NCBI GenBank assembly: GCA_036560705.1
Contig: DATBQR010000083.1
Location: 1-54,926, forward strand
Length of the DNA: 54,926 bases
Reading direction: 5' to 3'
DNA from: RBG-16-66-20 sp036560705
Lineage (GTDB): Bacteria > Pseudomonadota > Gammaproteobacteria > Burkholderiales > SG8-39
The translations under genes were made by a program, and so were the position numbers. Below the pieces are notes generated by a model. It was given only the letters and a program-made list of their open reading frames with translations. It made no database searches and was not told where the DNA came from. Shown in pieces: positions 1-7,675 of this stretch. Position 1 is the stretch's first letter; each line of letters begins with the position of its first letter.

Positions 1-1
1 C

Positions 2-208
2 GACAGCGCGGTAGCCCATCTCTCGGGCGCGCTGGGAAAGCCGACGTGGGTTCTGCTTCATCACGCCCCGGACTGGAGATGGCAAACTGACGGAAGTCGT
101 TGGTATCCGTCGGCACGCCTGTTTCGGCAAGCCGCGCCGGAGGACTGGGACACGGCCGTTGCCGTTCTTGCGCTGGCGTTGCCGCAATTCGCCCGGGAAC
201 GGGCCTGA
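2..208 (+). CDS. C-terminal fragment of a TPR/glycosyltransferase-like protein (5' end outside window)
   Basis: The open frame runs in from the left edge and ends at TGA 206-208, giving the last 68 residues. The segment DSAVAHLSGALGKP followed by a tryptophan-rich stretch (DWRW, RWYPSARLFRQ) resembles the C-terminal nucleotide-sugar-binding part of bacterial tetratricopeptide-repeat proteins with a glycosyltransferase 9/41-like domain, in which a conserved DTAVAHLAGALG stretch precedes a PDWRW and WYP block. That recognition comes from family memory and only the tail is visible. Such proteins often modify pilin or flagellin. A pilin gene follows in convergent orientation, so a pilin-modifying role is possible but is inference only. 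Confidence 0.6.
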   Translation, partial: DSAVAHLSGALGKPTWVLLHHAPDWRWQTDGSRWYPSARLFRQAAPEDWDTAVAVLALALPQFARERA

Positions 209-222
209 CAGTCCAAAAGTCC

Positions 223-260
223 AAAAAAAAATCCCGCGCCGCTCTGCGCGGCGCGGGATC
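223..260 (-). terminator. Rho-independent terminator of the pilin gene
   Basis: A perfect 12-bp GC-rich stem (231-242 paired with 248-259) closes a 5-nt loop. Read on the minus strand it is followed by a run of nine T at 223-231. It lies just beyond the pilin stop codon (279-281). The opposite-strand gene ends at 208, so the terminator serves the pilin transcript. Confidence 0.92.
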
Positions 261-278
261 GTCTGAACTTCTTTTAGC

Positions 279-695
279 TTAGCTGCAGGCCTTCGGCTTG
301 ATCGAAACGTCGAGGTCTGACGAGCAGGTCCACGTGCCCGAGCTCGAATTGAAAGCCAGCGTCACGGTTTTGCCAACCACCTTGGAGCTCACGCCGGTGG
401 ACTGGTACGTGGCGATCAGGGTGCAGACCGGGGCAGCGCCCGTGGCCGCAATGTTATTCACGTACTTCCCGTTGGACACCGCACCCGCCGGTACAACGCA
501 GCCGGTGGTGAAGTCCTGGGAAATCGCCTCCGCGACCGGCGTCTTCAGACCGTCGAGCAGCGAAAATGCCTCGGTCGCCTGCGCCTTGGCGATGTAGTCC
601 TGATACGCAGGAATCGCCACTGCCGCCAGAATGCCGATGATCGCGACCACGATCATCAGTTCGATCAGCGTAAAGCCTTTCTGTAGTTGTTTCAT
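279..695 (-). CDS. pilA: Type IV pilin, major subunit (PilA/PilE-like)
   Basis: Encodes a 138-residue prepilin. The leader is the short type MKQLQKG, cut by the prepilin peptidase before F8. The mature protein starts FTLIELMIVVAIIGILAAVA, the hydrophobic N-terminal helix with Glu5 that packs the pilus core. Four cysteines follow (CVV, VCTL, WTCSS, ACS), enough for the usual C-terminal disulfide loop. The ATG at 695 is preferred over an upstream in-frame start because AAGGAA lies 9 nt ahead and the short leader is canonical. The gene stands alone between a sigma-54-like promoter and a strong terminator, typical of a highly expressed major pilin used for twitching, adhesion or DNA uptake. Confidence 0.93.
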   Translation of the reverse strand: MKQLQKGFTLIELMIVVAIIGILAAVAIPAYQDYIAKAQATEAFSLLDGLKTPVAEAISQDFTTGCVVPAGAVSNGKYVNNIAATGAAPVCTLIATYQSTGVSSKVVGKTVTLAFNSSSGTWTCSSDLDVSIKPKACS

Positions 696-769
696 ATGAT
701 GCATTCCTTTTGAATTACGTTGAATAACCGGACCAAACATGTGCGCGCTTGGCTGACGCCCTAATACAC

Positions 770-784
770 GCAAGGTCCAGGCCA
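770..784 (-). promoter_or_regulatory. Sigma-54 (-24/-12) promoter of the pilin gene
   Basis: On the minus strand the element reads TGGCCTGGACCTTGC. It has the invariant GG-N10-GC spacing and the TGGC/TTGC halves of RpoN promoters. The predicted start near 758 would give a leader of about 60 nt before the pilin ATG at 695. RpoN/PilR control of the major pilin is established in other proteobacteria; the regulator genes are not in this window. Confidence 0.7.
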
Positions 785-941
785 GTGCAGGGGCAATCCC
801 GACTTATATTAAATTTCTTTGGTATCAGGTACACCCGGCAAACGATCCGCCGGGGATCGTGACATTGTGCCTGCCGGCGAGTCGCCGACCGGCCCGAATT
901 GGGATGCAGGTGACCGGAATGGGCACCTTGCGGGCCGCCGG

Positions 942-2009
942 TTATTTCTTCTTCGCGGGGGCGAAGTTGAGGTCGTGGATGCCCTCGAGTTCGTCCTTGT
1001 AGCGGCTGCGGATTTCGTCGAAGTACTTCACCACCTTCATGAACGCGGCGACCACCGCCGGGTCGAACTGCTTGCCGGATTCGGCGGCGATCTTCTTCGC
1101 CGCATCCATGGCGGAAATCGGGCTGCGGTGGCGCTGGGTGGAGGTCATGGCCTCGAAGGCGTCGGCCAGGGCCATGATGCGGCCGGGCACCGGGATGGCG
1201 TTGCCCTTCAGTTTGTCCGGGTAGCCGGTGCCGTCCCAGCGCTCGTGGTGGGTGAGGGCCATGATGCGCGCCTGCTCGAGCAGCGGGTCCACGTGCTCGC
1301 CGATGATGCCGGCGCCGATCTCGGGATGCTTGCGCATGGCTTCCCATTCCGCGGCGTTCAGCGCATCGCTTTTCGTGAGGATGTGCTCGGGGACGCCCAT
1401 CTTGCCGATGTCGTAGAGCGGCGCCGCCTGCGACAGGATCTCGACCACCTTGCTTTTCAGGCCCAGCGAGTGCGCGAGCACGCCGACGTATTCGCCCACG
1501 CGCAGCACCCGGTTGGTGAGGCCGCCTTCGCGGAACTCCATGGCGCGCGCGAGGCGCTGGATCAGCTCCAGGCGCGTGTCGTGCAGTTCCTCGGTGCGCG
1601 CGGCGATCTGGTCCTCGAGCGCGCGCCGCTGGTCCACCAGTGCGAGCTGGGTCTTCACGCGCAGCATGGTGATCGGCGCGCTGATCGGCTTGGTGATGTA
1701 GTCCACCGCGCCGACCATCAGGCCGCGCGCCTGGTCCTTGGGATCGGTGCGCGCCGTGACGAAAATCACCGGGATGTGGGAGAGAGCGGGATTCGCCTTG
1801 AGCCGCGTGCAGATCTCGTAGCCGTTCAGCTCGGGCATCTCGATGTCGAGCAGGATCAGGTCGGGCAGCGGGTCGGTGTCGGCGCCGGCGAGCGTCTCGT
1901 CGCTGTTGACCGCGAACTTCACGTCGTAGTTCTTCTTCAGCATGATGCCGAACAGGTTCCGGATGTCCTCGGAATCATCGGCGACCAGGATGACGGGGCG
2001 GCGGTCCAT
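942..2009 (-). CDS. Response regulator with a degenerate HD-GYP output domain
   Basis: Encodes 355 residues. Residues 1-120 form a CheY-like receiver with the acidic pair in VADDSED, the phospho-acceptor in LILLDIEMP, the threonine of VIFVTAR and the lysine of DYITKPI. A short coiled linker (LVDQRRALEDQI) leads to an HD-GYP-type domain with intact HHERWDGTGYP and RIMALADAFEAMTS motifs. The first metal-ligand motifs are altered: the HD pair reads YDIGK, and the usual E-x-x-x-H of the ETGxH motif reads GLTNR. Active HD-GYP proteins hydrolyse cyclic di-GMP; this one may bind or sense without cleaving. ATG 2009 is chosen because the receiver fold begins at once. The preceding synthetase gene ends 11 bp upstream, so they are probably co-transcribed. 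Confidence 0.9.
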   Translation of the reverse strand: MDRRPVILVADDSEDIRNLFGIMLKKNYDVKFAVNSDETLAGADTDPLPDLILLDIEMPELNGYEICTRLKANPALSHIPVIFVTARTDPKDQARGLMVGAVDYITKPISAPITMLRVKTQLALVDQRRALEDQIAARTEELHDTRLELIQRLARAMEFREGGLTNRVLRVGEYVGVLAHSLGLKSKVVEILSQAAPLYDIGKMGVPEHILTKSDALNAAEWEAMRKHPEIGAGIIGEHVDPLLEQARIMALTHHERWDGTGYPDKLKGNAIPVPGRIMALADAFEAMTSTQRHRSPISAMDAAKKIAAESGKQFDPAVVAAFMKVVKYFDEIRSRYKDELEGIHDLNFAPAKKK

Positions 2010-2020
2010 GAGTCCGGGGA

Positions 2021-3439
2021 TTATAGGCGCTTGCGCAGTTCGATCTGCAGGACCTCGCGCAGCGAGGTTTTCAGAACCTTGCCGTAGTTGTTCTTCGGCA
2101 GCGCCTCGACGAAGCGGTATTCCTTCGGGCGCTTGAAGCGCGCAATGTTCTCCAGGCAGAGACGGTCGAATTCCTCGGGCTGGATTTTTAAATCTTTTGC
2201 ATTCAAAACCACGAAAGCAACGACCTCTTCTCCCCATTCAGGATGCGCCCGCCCGACGACGGAGCATTCGGCGACGGCGGGGTGGCGCAGCAGCACTTCC
2301 TCGATTTCGCGCGGGTAGATGTTGGAGCCCCCGGAGATGATCATGTCCTTCGAGCGGTCGAGGATCGTCAGGAAACCCTGCTCGTCCATGCGGCCGATGT
2401 CGCCCGTGTGCAGCCAGCCGCCACGCAGCGCTTGCGCGGTGGCTCCGGGGTTGTTCCAGTATCCCGCCATGACGCAGTCCGAGCGCGTCACGATCTCGCC
2501 GGATTCCAGCACCTTCACCTCGACGCCGGTACGCGCGTAGCCGCAGGTTTCGAGGCGGGTTTTCCTTTCATGGAGGGACTGGGGCAGGCCGGTGATGGTC
2601 ATCGGGCTTTCTCCCTGCCCGAACAACTGGTACAGGCGCGGCCCGAACAGGTCGATGGCGCGCAGCGCGTCGGCGACGTACATCGGCGCGCCGCCGTAGG
2701 TGATCGTCTTGAGCGCCGCCGGCCGGCGCGCCGCCGGGCTGGCCAGCAGCCGCACGATCATGGTCGGCGCCGCGAAGAAGGAGGCGTTGGGCCAGCGGTC
2801 CACGAGATCGAACAGTTCCGCCGCGTCGAAGCCGCCGCTCTGCGGAATGACGTTCACCGCGCCGGCGGCGAAATGCGGCAGCCCGTAGAGGCCCGAGCCG
2901 TGCGACAGCGGCGCGGCGTGCAGGATCGCGTCCTGCGGCCCGAGGCGGTCGATGTCGGCGAAATAGGCCTGCACCGCGAACAGCAGGTTGCGGTGCGTGA
3001 GCATCGCGCCCTTGGGCACGCCGGTGGTGCCGCTGGTATAGAACAGCCAGGCGACGTCGTCCGGCTTCGTTTGGGAGGGCGGTTGCGGATCGCCCGTCAG
3101 GCCGGCGAATTCCTGCGGATCGTAAAAACAGATCTTCGCTCCGCAGTTCGCGAGGATGTACTCGAACTCCTTCGCGTGCAGCTTGGCGTTCATCGGCACG
3201 GCGACGAGGCCCGCGTGCCAGCAGGCGAACAGCAGTTCCCAGTACTGCGGGCAGTTCTTCATCGCCAGCGCAACGCGGTCGCCGGGGGTCAGGCCGAATT
3301 TTGCAGTCATTCCCGCCGCCAGTTCCGAAACTCGCCTGGACAAATCTCCATACGAAGACGAAACCTTTCCGCCAACGGCGAGCGCCGGCCGGTCGGGAAG
3401 GCGGCGGGCGCTCTGCAGCAGCAGCTGGACGATGTTCAC
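2021..3439 (-). CDS. AMP-forming acyl-CoA synthetase (class I adenylate-forming enzyme)
   Basis: Encodes about 472 residues beginning at GTG 3437-3439, whose bases overlap the TGA of the upstream TatD gene (GTGA). Adenylation motifs are clear: YTSGTTGVPKGA (P-loop-like A3), the FGQGES segment, the TGD of the acyl-adenylate site, and a C-terminal GKVLK lysine. The ASA-like GGAPM segment lies in the middle. Such enzymes activate a carboxylic acid to acyl-AMP and then the CoA thioester in the cytoplasm. The family is broad and the substrate cannot be read from sequence; fatty or aromatic acids are both possible. It sits in a minus-strand operon between tatD and the HD-GYP regulator. Confidence 0.87.
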   Translation of the reverse strand: MNIVQLLLQSARRLPDRPALAVGGKVSSSYGDLSRRVSELAAGMTAKFGLTPGDRVALAMKNCPQYWELLFACWHAGLVAVPMNAKLHAKEFEYILANCGAKICFYDPQEFAGLTGDPQPPSQTKPDDVAWLFYTSGTTGVPKGAMLTHRNLLFAVQAYFADIDRLGPQDAILHAAPLSHGSGLYGLPHFAAGAVNVIPQSGGFDAAELFDLVDRWPNASFFAAPTMIVRLLASPAARRPAALKTITYGGAPMYVADALRAIDLFGPRLYQLFGQGESPMTITGLPQSLHERKTRLETCGYARTGVEVKVLESGEIVTRSDCVMAGYWNNPGATAQALRGGWLHTGDIGRMDEQGFLTILDRSKDMIISGGSNIYPREIEEVLLRHPAVAECSVVGRAHPEWGEEVVAFVVLNAKDLKIQPEEFDRLCLENIARFKRPKEYRFVEALPKNNYGKVLKTSLREVLQIELRKRL

Positions 3440-4236
3440 GGCAGACCGAAAAACGCCTCGGCGTTGCGCGTGGTTTCCTCGGCCACCTGTTCGGGGGGCT
3501 TGCCGCGCGCGCGCGCGACGGTGCGCAGGATGTGGGGCAGGAACGCGGGCTCGTTCCTGCGCCCCTTGGGCTGCGGGCGCAGGTCGCGCGGCGTGAGGTA
3601 GGGCGCATCCGTTTCCAGCAGCAGCCGGTCGTCGGGAATGTCCCGCACCAGTTCGAGCAGGTGCGCGCCGCGCCGCTCGTCGCAGATCCAGCCGGTAACG
3701 CCGATGTACAGGCCGAGGTCGAGATAGGAATGCAGTTCCTCGCGCGTGCCGGTGAAGCAGTGCGCCACTGCAGGTGGAAGGGTTTTGAACTGCTTCAGTA
3801 CTTCCACGAATTTTTCTTTTGCGTCTCTTGAATGCAAAAACAGGGGTTTTCGAATTTCGCATGCCAGTTCCGCTTGCGCCGCAAACCACTTTTCCTGGTC
3901 CGGATGCGGCGAGTAGTTGCGGTTGAAGTCCAGGCCGCATTCGCCGATGGCGACGACGCGCGGCTGCTGCGCCAGCGCGCGCAGCGCCGGGATGGTGGAT
4001 GCGTCGCACTCGGCGGCATGGTGCGGGTGAACGCCGGCCGTGGCGAACAGCACCTCGGGATGTTCCTTCGCGAGCCCCGAGGCCCTGGCGCTTTCCAGCA
4101 CCGAGGTGCCGGTGATCACCATCCGCCCGACGCCGGCCTCGCGCGCCCGCGCGAGCACCCCGGGCAGGTTGCCGTGGAACGCCGGATGGGTCAGGTTTGC
4201 GCCGATATCGACGAGATTTGCGATGCGGGGCTGCAT
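3436..4236 (-). CDS. tatD: TatD-family metal-dependent deoxyribonuclease
   Basis: Encodes 266 residues, the usual length. The N-terminal VDIGANLTHPAF segment is a TatD variant of the first metal motif (normally D-x-H, here D-x-G-x-N, as in TatD proper). Further marks are GECGLDF (metal-bridging Glu), LFLHSRDA (His), VAHCFTG (His) and LLETDAPYL (catalytic Asp). TatD enzymes are cytoplasmic 3'-5' exonucleases linked to DNA repair and degradation. The start MQPRIANLVDIG lies only 26 bp from the divergent permease ATG at 4263, so both promoters must be compact. An AT-rich patch near 3775-3855 has codon use unlike the rest of the gene. Confidence 0.88.
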   Translation of the reverse strand: MQPRIANLVDIGANLTHPAFHGNLPGVLARAREAGVGRMVITGTSVLESARASGLAKEHPEVLFATAGVHPHHAAECDASTIPALRALAQQPRVVAIGECGLDFNRNYSPHPDQEKWFAAQAELACEIRKPLFLHSRDAKEKFVEVLKQFKTLPPAVAHCFTGTREELHSYLDLGLYIGVTGWICDERRGAHLLELVRDIPDDRLLLETDAPYLTPRDLRPQPKGRRNEPAFLPHILRTVARARGKPPEQVAEETTRNAEAFFGLP

Positions 4237-4262
4237 GGCGCGCGGAGTATACTCGCGCGCAC

Positions 4263-5387
4263 ATGCCGAGTTCCGACGCCGCGCTCGAGATCCAGACCCT
4301 CGCGCACGGGCCGGTACCGATCCGCGTGCGGGCGAGCGGCATGTGGACCTTCAGCGGCATCAAGGAGCGGCGCCACGAACTCGCGTCGCGCCTCGCCGAG
4401 CTGCAAAATCAGCCGGCCGACCGCATCGCCTGGGATCTCACCGGCGTGCACGAACTGGACGATGCGGGCGCGGTCTGGCTCGCGCACGCCTTGCGAGGCG
4501 CCCCGAGCGTGGAAGTGTCGCCGCGCCACCGTGAAATCCTCGGCCAGGTGAGCCAGGGAATGCTGGTGCCGGCCGAATCGGAGCGCTTCGACCCGCTGTC
4601 GGGCGTCGTGTGGACCGGGCAGGCCGCGGCGCAGGCGGCCGTGCACCTGCGCGACGGCACCGCGCTGCTCGGCCAGCTGGTGCTCGACCTCGCGGGCATC
4701 CTGCGCCGGCCGCGCGAATTTCCCATGCGCGAAATTTCCGCGGGCATCTACCGCGCAGGCGTGACCGCGCTGCCGGTGACGATGCTGGTCGGCTTCCTCG
4801 TCGGCATCGTGCTTACCTACCTCTCGGCGCTGCAGTTGAAGCGCTACGGCGCCGACCTGCTGGTGATCAACATCGTCGGCGTCGGCGTGATCCGCGAACT
4901 CGGGCCGATGCTCGCCTCGATCATCTCGGCGGGACGCTCGGGATCGGCGATTACCGCGCAACTGGGCGTGATGCGCGTGACCGAGGAAGTGGAGGCGCTG
5001 TCGGTCATGGGAATTTCGGTGACCGCGCGCCTGGTGCTGCCGAGGGTGCTGGCGCTGGCCGTCGCGCTGCCGCTGGTCGCGTTCTGCACCGACATCGCCG
5101 CGCTCGCCGGCGGCATGCTGGTATCGCAATTCACGCTCGGCATCACGCCGGGGGCGTTCCTGCAGGCGCTGCCGGAGGCGGTGGAGGTGGTGAACTTCTG
5201 GATCGGTATCGGCAAGTCGGTCGCTTTCGGCTTCGCGGTGGCGTTCGTCGCCTGCCACTACGGGCTGCGGGTGCTGCCCAACACCGACAGCCTCGCGGTC
5301 GGCGTCACGCGCTCGGTGGTGGCCTCCATCACCTGCGTCATCATCCTCGACGCGATATTCGCGATCATGCTCAGGAACGTGGGCTGA
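4263..5387 (+). CDS. mlaE: MlaE-type lipid ABC transporter permease with N-terminal STAS-like domain
   Basis: Encodes 374 residues. Residues 1-100 resemble a STAS/MlaB-like domain (IAWDLTGVHELDDAGAVWL with the DDAG turn). About 120-374 is the MlaE permease with five to six hydrophobic segments and the signature GRSGSAITAQLG and EVEALSVMGIS stretches. MlaB is usually a separate protein, so this is a fusion of two Mla functions. The permease sits in the inner membrane and works with the ATPase (MlaF-like) and MCE protein encoded next to it to move phospholipids between membranes. ATG 4263 is used; the frame is open upstream but that part overlaps tatD. Confidence 0.9.
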   Translation: MPSSDAALEIQTLAHGPVPIRVRASGMWTFSGIKERRHELASRLAELQNQPADRIAWDLTGVHELDDAGAVWLAHALRGAPSVEVSPRHREILGQVSQGMLVPAESERFDPLSGVVWTGQAAAQAAVHLRDGTALLGQLVLDLAGILRRPREFPMREISAGIYRAGVTALPVTMLVGFLVGIVLTYLSALQLKRYGADLLVINIVGVGVIRELGPMLASIISAGRSGSAITAQLGVMRVTEEVEALSVMGISVTARLVLPRVLALAVALPLVAFCTDIAALAGGMLVSQFTLGITPGAFLQALPEAVEVVNFWIGIGKSVAFGFAVAFVACHYGLRVLPNTDSLAVGVTRSVVASITCVIILDAIFAIMLRNVG

Positions 5388-5388
5388 G

Positions 5389-6168
5389 ATGGCTGGCGAC
5401 GAGGGCGAATACGTCATCGAGATCGAGGGCCTGGTCAACACGGTCGGCGCCGGGCTGATCCTGCACAGGAACCTCGACCTCAAGGTGCGGCGCGACGAAG
5501 TGATGTCGCTGGTCGGCGGCTCGGGCAGCGGCAAGACCCAGCTGGTGCGGGTGATCCTCGGGCTCAAGCGCCCGAAGGCGGGCTCGGTGCGCGTCTTCGG
5601 CGTCGACTGGGAGGATCCCAACGCGAAAAAAGTGCGTGATGCGCGCCGGCGCATGGGCATGCTGTTCCAGAATGGCGCGCTGTATTCCGCTCTCACCGTC
5701 TACGACAACATCGCCTTTCCGCTGCGCGAGCGGGGCGGGCTCGAGGAAGACGAGATCCGCGGCATCGTCAACACCAAGCTCGCCCAGGTCGAGCTCGAGC
5801 CGCGCCACGGCAGGCTGCTGCCGGCCAATCTCTCGGGCGGCATGGTGAAACGGGTGTCGCTGGCGAGGGCGCTCGCGCTGTCGCCCGACCTGCTGATCCT
5901 GGACGAGCCGACCGCGGGCCTCGATCCCGACCGCTCCGAGGGCTTCGTGCGGCTGATCAAGCGCCTGCGCGAGGACCACCGCTTCGCGGTGGTGATGGTG
6001 ACCCACGACCTGGACACGCTGTTCGAGCTCACGGACAGGGTCGCGGTGCTCGCCGACCAGCATATAATCGCCTGCGATACGCTCGCTGCGGTCCGGGGGA
6101 TGGACCACAAGTTCGTGCAGAACTTTTTCGGGGGAGATCGGGGTCGCCGTGCCTTGGAGCACTGCTGA
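5389..6168 (+). CDS. mlaF: MlaF-type ABC transporter ATP-binding protein
   Basis: Encodes 259 residues with all ABC ATPase motifs: Walker A GGSGSGKT (about residue 44), Q-loop in MLFQNGALYSALTV, signature LSGGMVKRVSLARA, Walker B LLILDEPTAGLD and switch His in VTHDLD. The LSGGMVKR signature and the NGALYSALTV segment are typical of the MlaF/Ttg2A group. It energises the MlaE-like permease encoded immediately upstream, with one base between stop and start. The C-terminal VQNFFGGDRGRRALEHC end is slightly longer than usual. Confidence 0.92.
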   Translation: MAGDEGEYVIEIEGLVNTVGAGLILHRNLDLKVRRDEVMSLVGGSGSGKTQLVRVILGLKRPKAGSVRVFGVDWEDPNAKKVRDARRRMGMLFQNGALYSALTVYDNIAFPLRERGGLEEDEIRGIVNTKLAQVELEPRHGRLLPANLSGGMVKRVSLARALALSPDLLILDEPTAGLDPDRSEGFVRLIKRLREDHRFAVVMVTHDLDTLFELTDRVAVLADQHIIACDTLAAVRGMDHKFVQNFFGGDRGRRALEHC

Positions 6169-6185
6169 GCACCCGGATGCAATAA

Positions 6186-7127
6186 ATGGAAAGTCGCGCC
6201 TACGCCCTGGTTACGGGACTGTTCGTCCTCGGCATCGCGGGCTGCATCGTGGTCTGGGCGCACTGGCTCGCCAAGGCGCCCATTGCGCGTACCACCTACC
6301 GCGTGGTCTCCACCGTGCCGGTCGCCGGCCTCAACCCGGAGGCCCAGGTGCGCTACCGCGGCATGGGCGTGGGGCGCGTCAGCTCCATCGCGCTGGATGA
6401 GAAGGATCCCCGGCGCATCCTGGTCAACATCGAGGTGGACAGCAACATCCCGGTGACGCGCGGCACCTACGCGCAGCTCGGCATGGAAGGCATCACCGGG
6501 ATCGCCTACGTGCACCTGCTCGACAGCTTCAAGGACATGCAGCCGGCCGTGAAGGGCGCGGACGGCCTCGCGGAATTGCCGCTCAGGCCCTCGTTCTTCG
6601 ACGCGCTGTCTGACGACGCCGAGGGCGCGATGCGCGACGCGCGCGAGCTGATGGGAAGCCTGAACGGACTGCTCACGCCGGACAACCGCAAGCGCATCGC
6701 CACCACGCTGGCTTCGCTCGAGCGCATCTCGGCGAACCTGGAGACGGTTTCCGCGCGGCTGCCGGCCGTGGTGGCGCGCTCCGAGGCCTGGCTGTCGGAG
6801 GACAACCGGCGCCTGATGGTCAATTCCCTCGAGAGCGTCAATGAGACGGCCAAGACGCTGCCCGAACTGGCGCGCGACGCGAAGCTGCTGGTGAAGGACG
6901 CGCGCGAACTGGTCGGCCAGGTCGGCAAGCTGTCCGATGAAGCGCACGACACGACCGGGTCGGTGCGCGAGGAGACCCTGCCGCGCGTGAATGCGCTCGC
7001 CGAATCGGTCGAGCGCAGCGCGCAGCGCGTCGGGCGCCTGGCGCTGCGGCTCGACCGCGAGCCGCAAAGCGCCATTTTCGGCCGCAAGCCCGGCAAGCCC
7101 GGGCCCGGCGAACCGGGGTTCCAATGA
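6186..7127 (+). CDS. MCE-domain lipid-transport protein (MlaD/PqiB-type, single MCE domain)
   Basis: Encodes 313 residues. One N-terminal membrane helix (about 8-28) is followed by one MCE domain (about 38-120; VVSTVPVAGLNPEAQVRYRGMGVGRV and the later TYAQLGMEGITGIAYV). A long helical C-terminal region (about 150-295) has repeated DARELxG segments (DARELMGSL, DARELVGQV). Single-MCE proteins with long helical tails form hexameric rings or tubes spanning the periplasm. The gene is in an operon with mlaE and mlaF homologues. The C-terminal GKPGPGEPGFQ tail is proline-glycine rich. It is longer than canonical MlaD (about 180 residues), so MlaD in the strict sense is less certain. Confidence 0.9.
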   Translation: MESRAYALVTGLFVLGIAGCIVVWAHWLAKAPIARTTYRVVSTVPVAGLNPEAQVRYRGMGVGRVSSIALDEKDPRRILVNIEVDSNIPVTRGTYAQLGMEGITGIAYVHLLDSFKDMQPAVKGADGLAELPLRPSFFDALSDDAEGAMRDARELMGSLNGLLTPDNRKRIATTLASLERISANLETVSARLPAVVARSEAWLSEDNRRLMVNSLESVNETAKTLPELARDAKLLVKDARELVGQVGKLSDEAHDTTGSVREETLPRVNALAESVERSAQRVGRLALRLDREPQSAIFGRKPGKPGPGEPGFQ

Positions 7128-7675
7128 AGCGTGCTGCCGTTTTTATTCTGATTTTTCTTCTCGCGGGCTGCGGCGGCGGCTCCACCGCGCCCGAGCCGCG
7201 GACTTTCGATCTGGGCATCAACGCGCCGGCCGCGAGCCTTCCTGCCGTGCGCATCGCTTCAGTGCGCGCCGTGGCGCCCTTCGAGGCGACCGACATGCAA
7301 TACCGGCTTGCCTACCGCAACGCCGCCGAAATTTCCGTGTTCGCTGCCAGCCGCTGGGCCGCCACGCCCGCTGAAATGTTCCGCAAGCAGCTGCTGCGCG
7401 CAGCGAACGAGAAATCCGGCAAATGCAGCCTGGACATCGAAATCCAGGAATTCACCCAGGTGTTCTCCGCCAGGGAAGCGAGCGACGCGCGCATCGAACT
7501 GCGTGCCTGGTTGTTTGCGAATTCGAGTCGCGTCGCGACACGCGGCTTGAGCGTCGTCGAGCCGCACGCAGGTGCCGATGCGGTGTCCGGCGCCGCGGCA
7601 TTCGCGCGCGCCGCCGACCGCGCCATCGGCGAGCTCGGCGCCTGGGTCTCCGCGCAGGCGGACTGCCGGCAGTGA
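7124..7675 (+). CDS. ABC-type transport auxiliary lipoprotein (PqiC-like)
   Basis: Encodes 183 residues and starts in an ATGA overlap with the MCE gene stop. The N-terminus is a lipoprotein signal ending LLAGC (Cys about residue 18). The mature part matches the ABC_trans_aux pattern: PRTFDLG, an IRIASV-like strand (VRIASVRAVAPF), MQYRLAYRNAAEISVFAASRWA and the later LDIEIQEF. Proteins of this family, such as PqiC, sit in the outer membrane and couple MCE complexes to it. Here it probably takes the outer-membrane role, as no periplasmic MlaC gene is present. Confidence 0.87.
   Translation: MKRAAVFILIFLLAGCGGGSTAPEPRTFDLGINAPAASLPAVRIASVRAVAPFEATDMQYRLAYRNAAEISVFAASRWAATPAEMFRKQLLRAANEKSGKCSLDIEIQEFTQVFSAREASDARIELRAWLFANSSRVATRGLSVVEPHAGADAVSGAAAFARAADRAIGELGAWVSAQADCRQ

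Noticed and set aside
842..860. Short hairpin (7-bp stem) after the HD-GYP gene as terminator
   Set aside because: The stem is short and no T-run follows on the minus strand, so support is too weak to list it.
819..2087. Long plus-strand open frame opposite the HD-GYP gene
   Set aside because: It mirrors the minus-strand gene, is low in recognisable motifs and Arg/Val/Asp-rich as expected for an antisense frame in GC-rich DNA.
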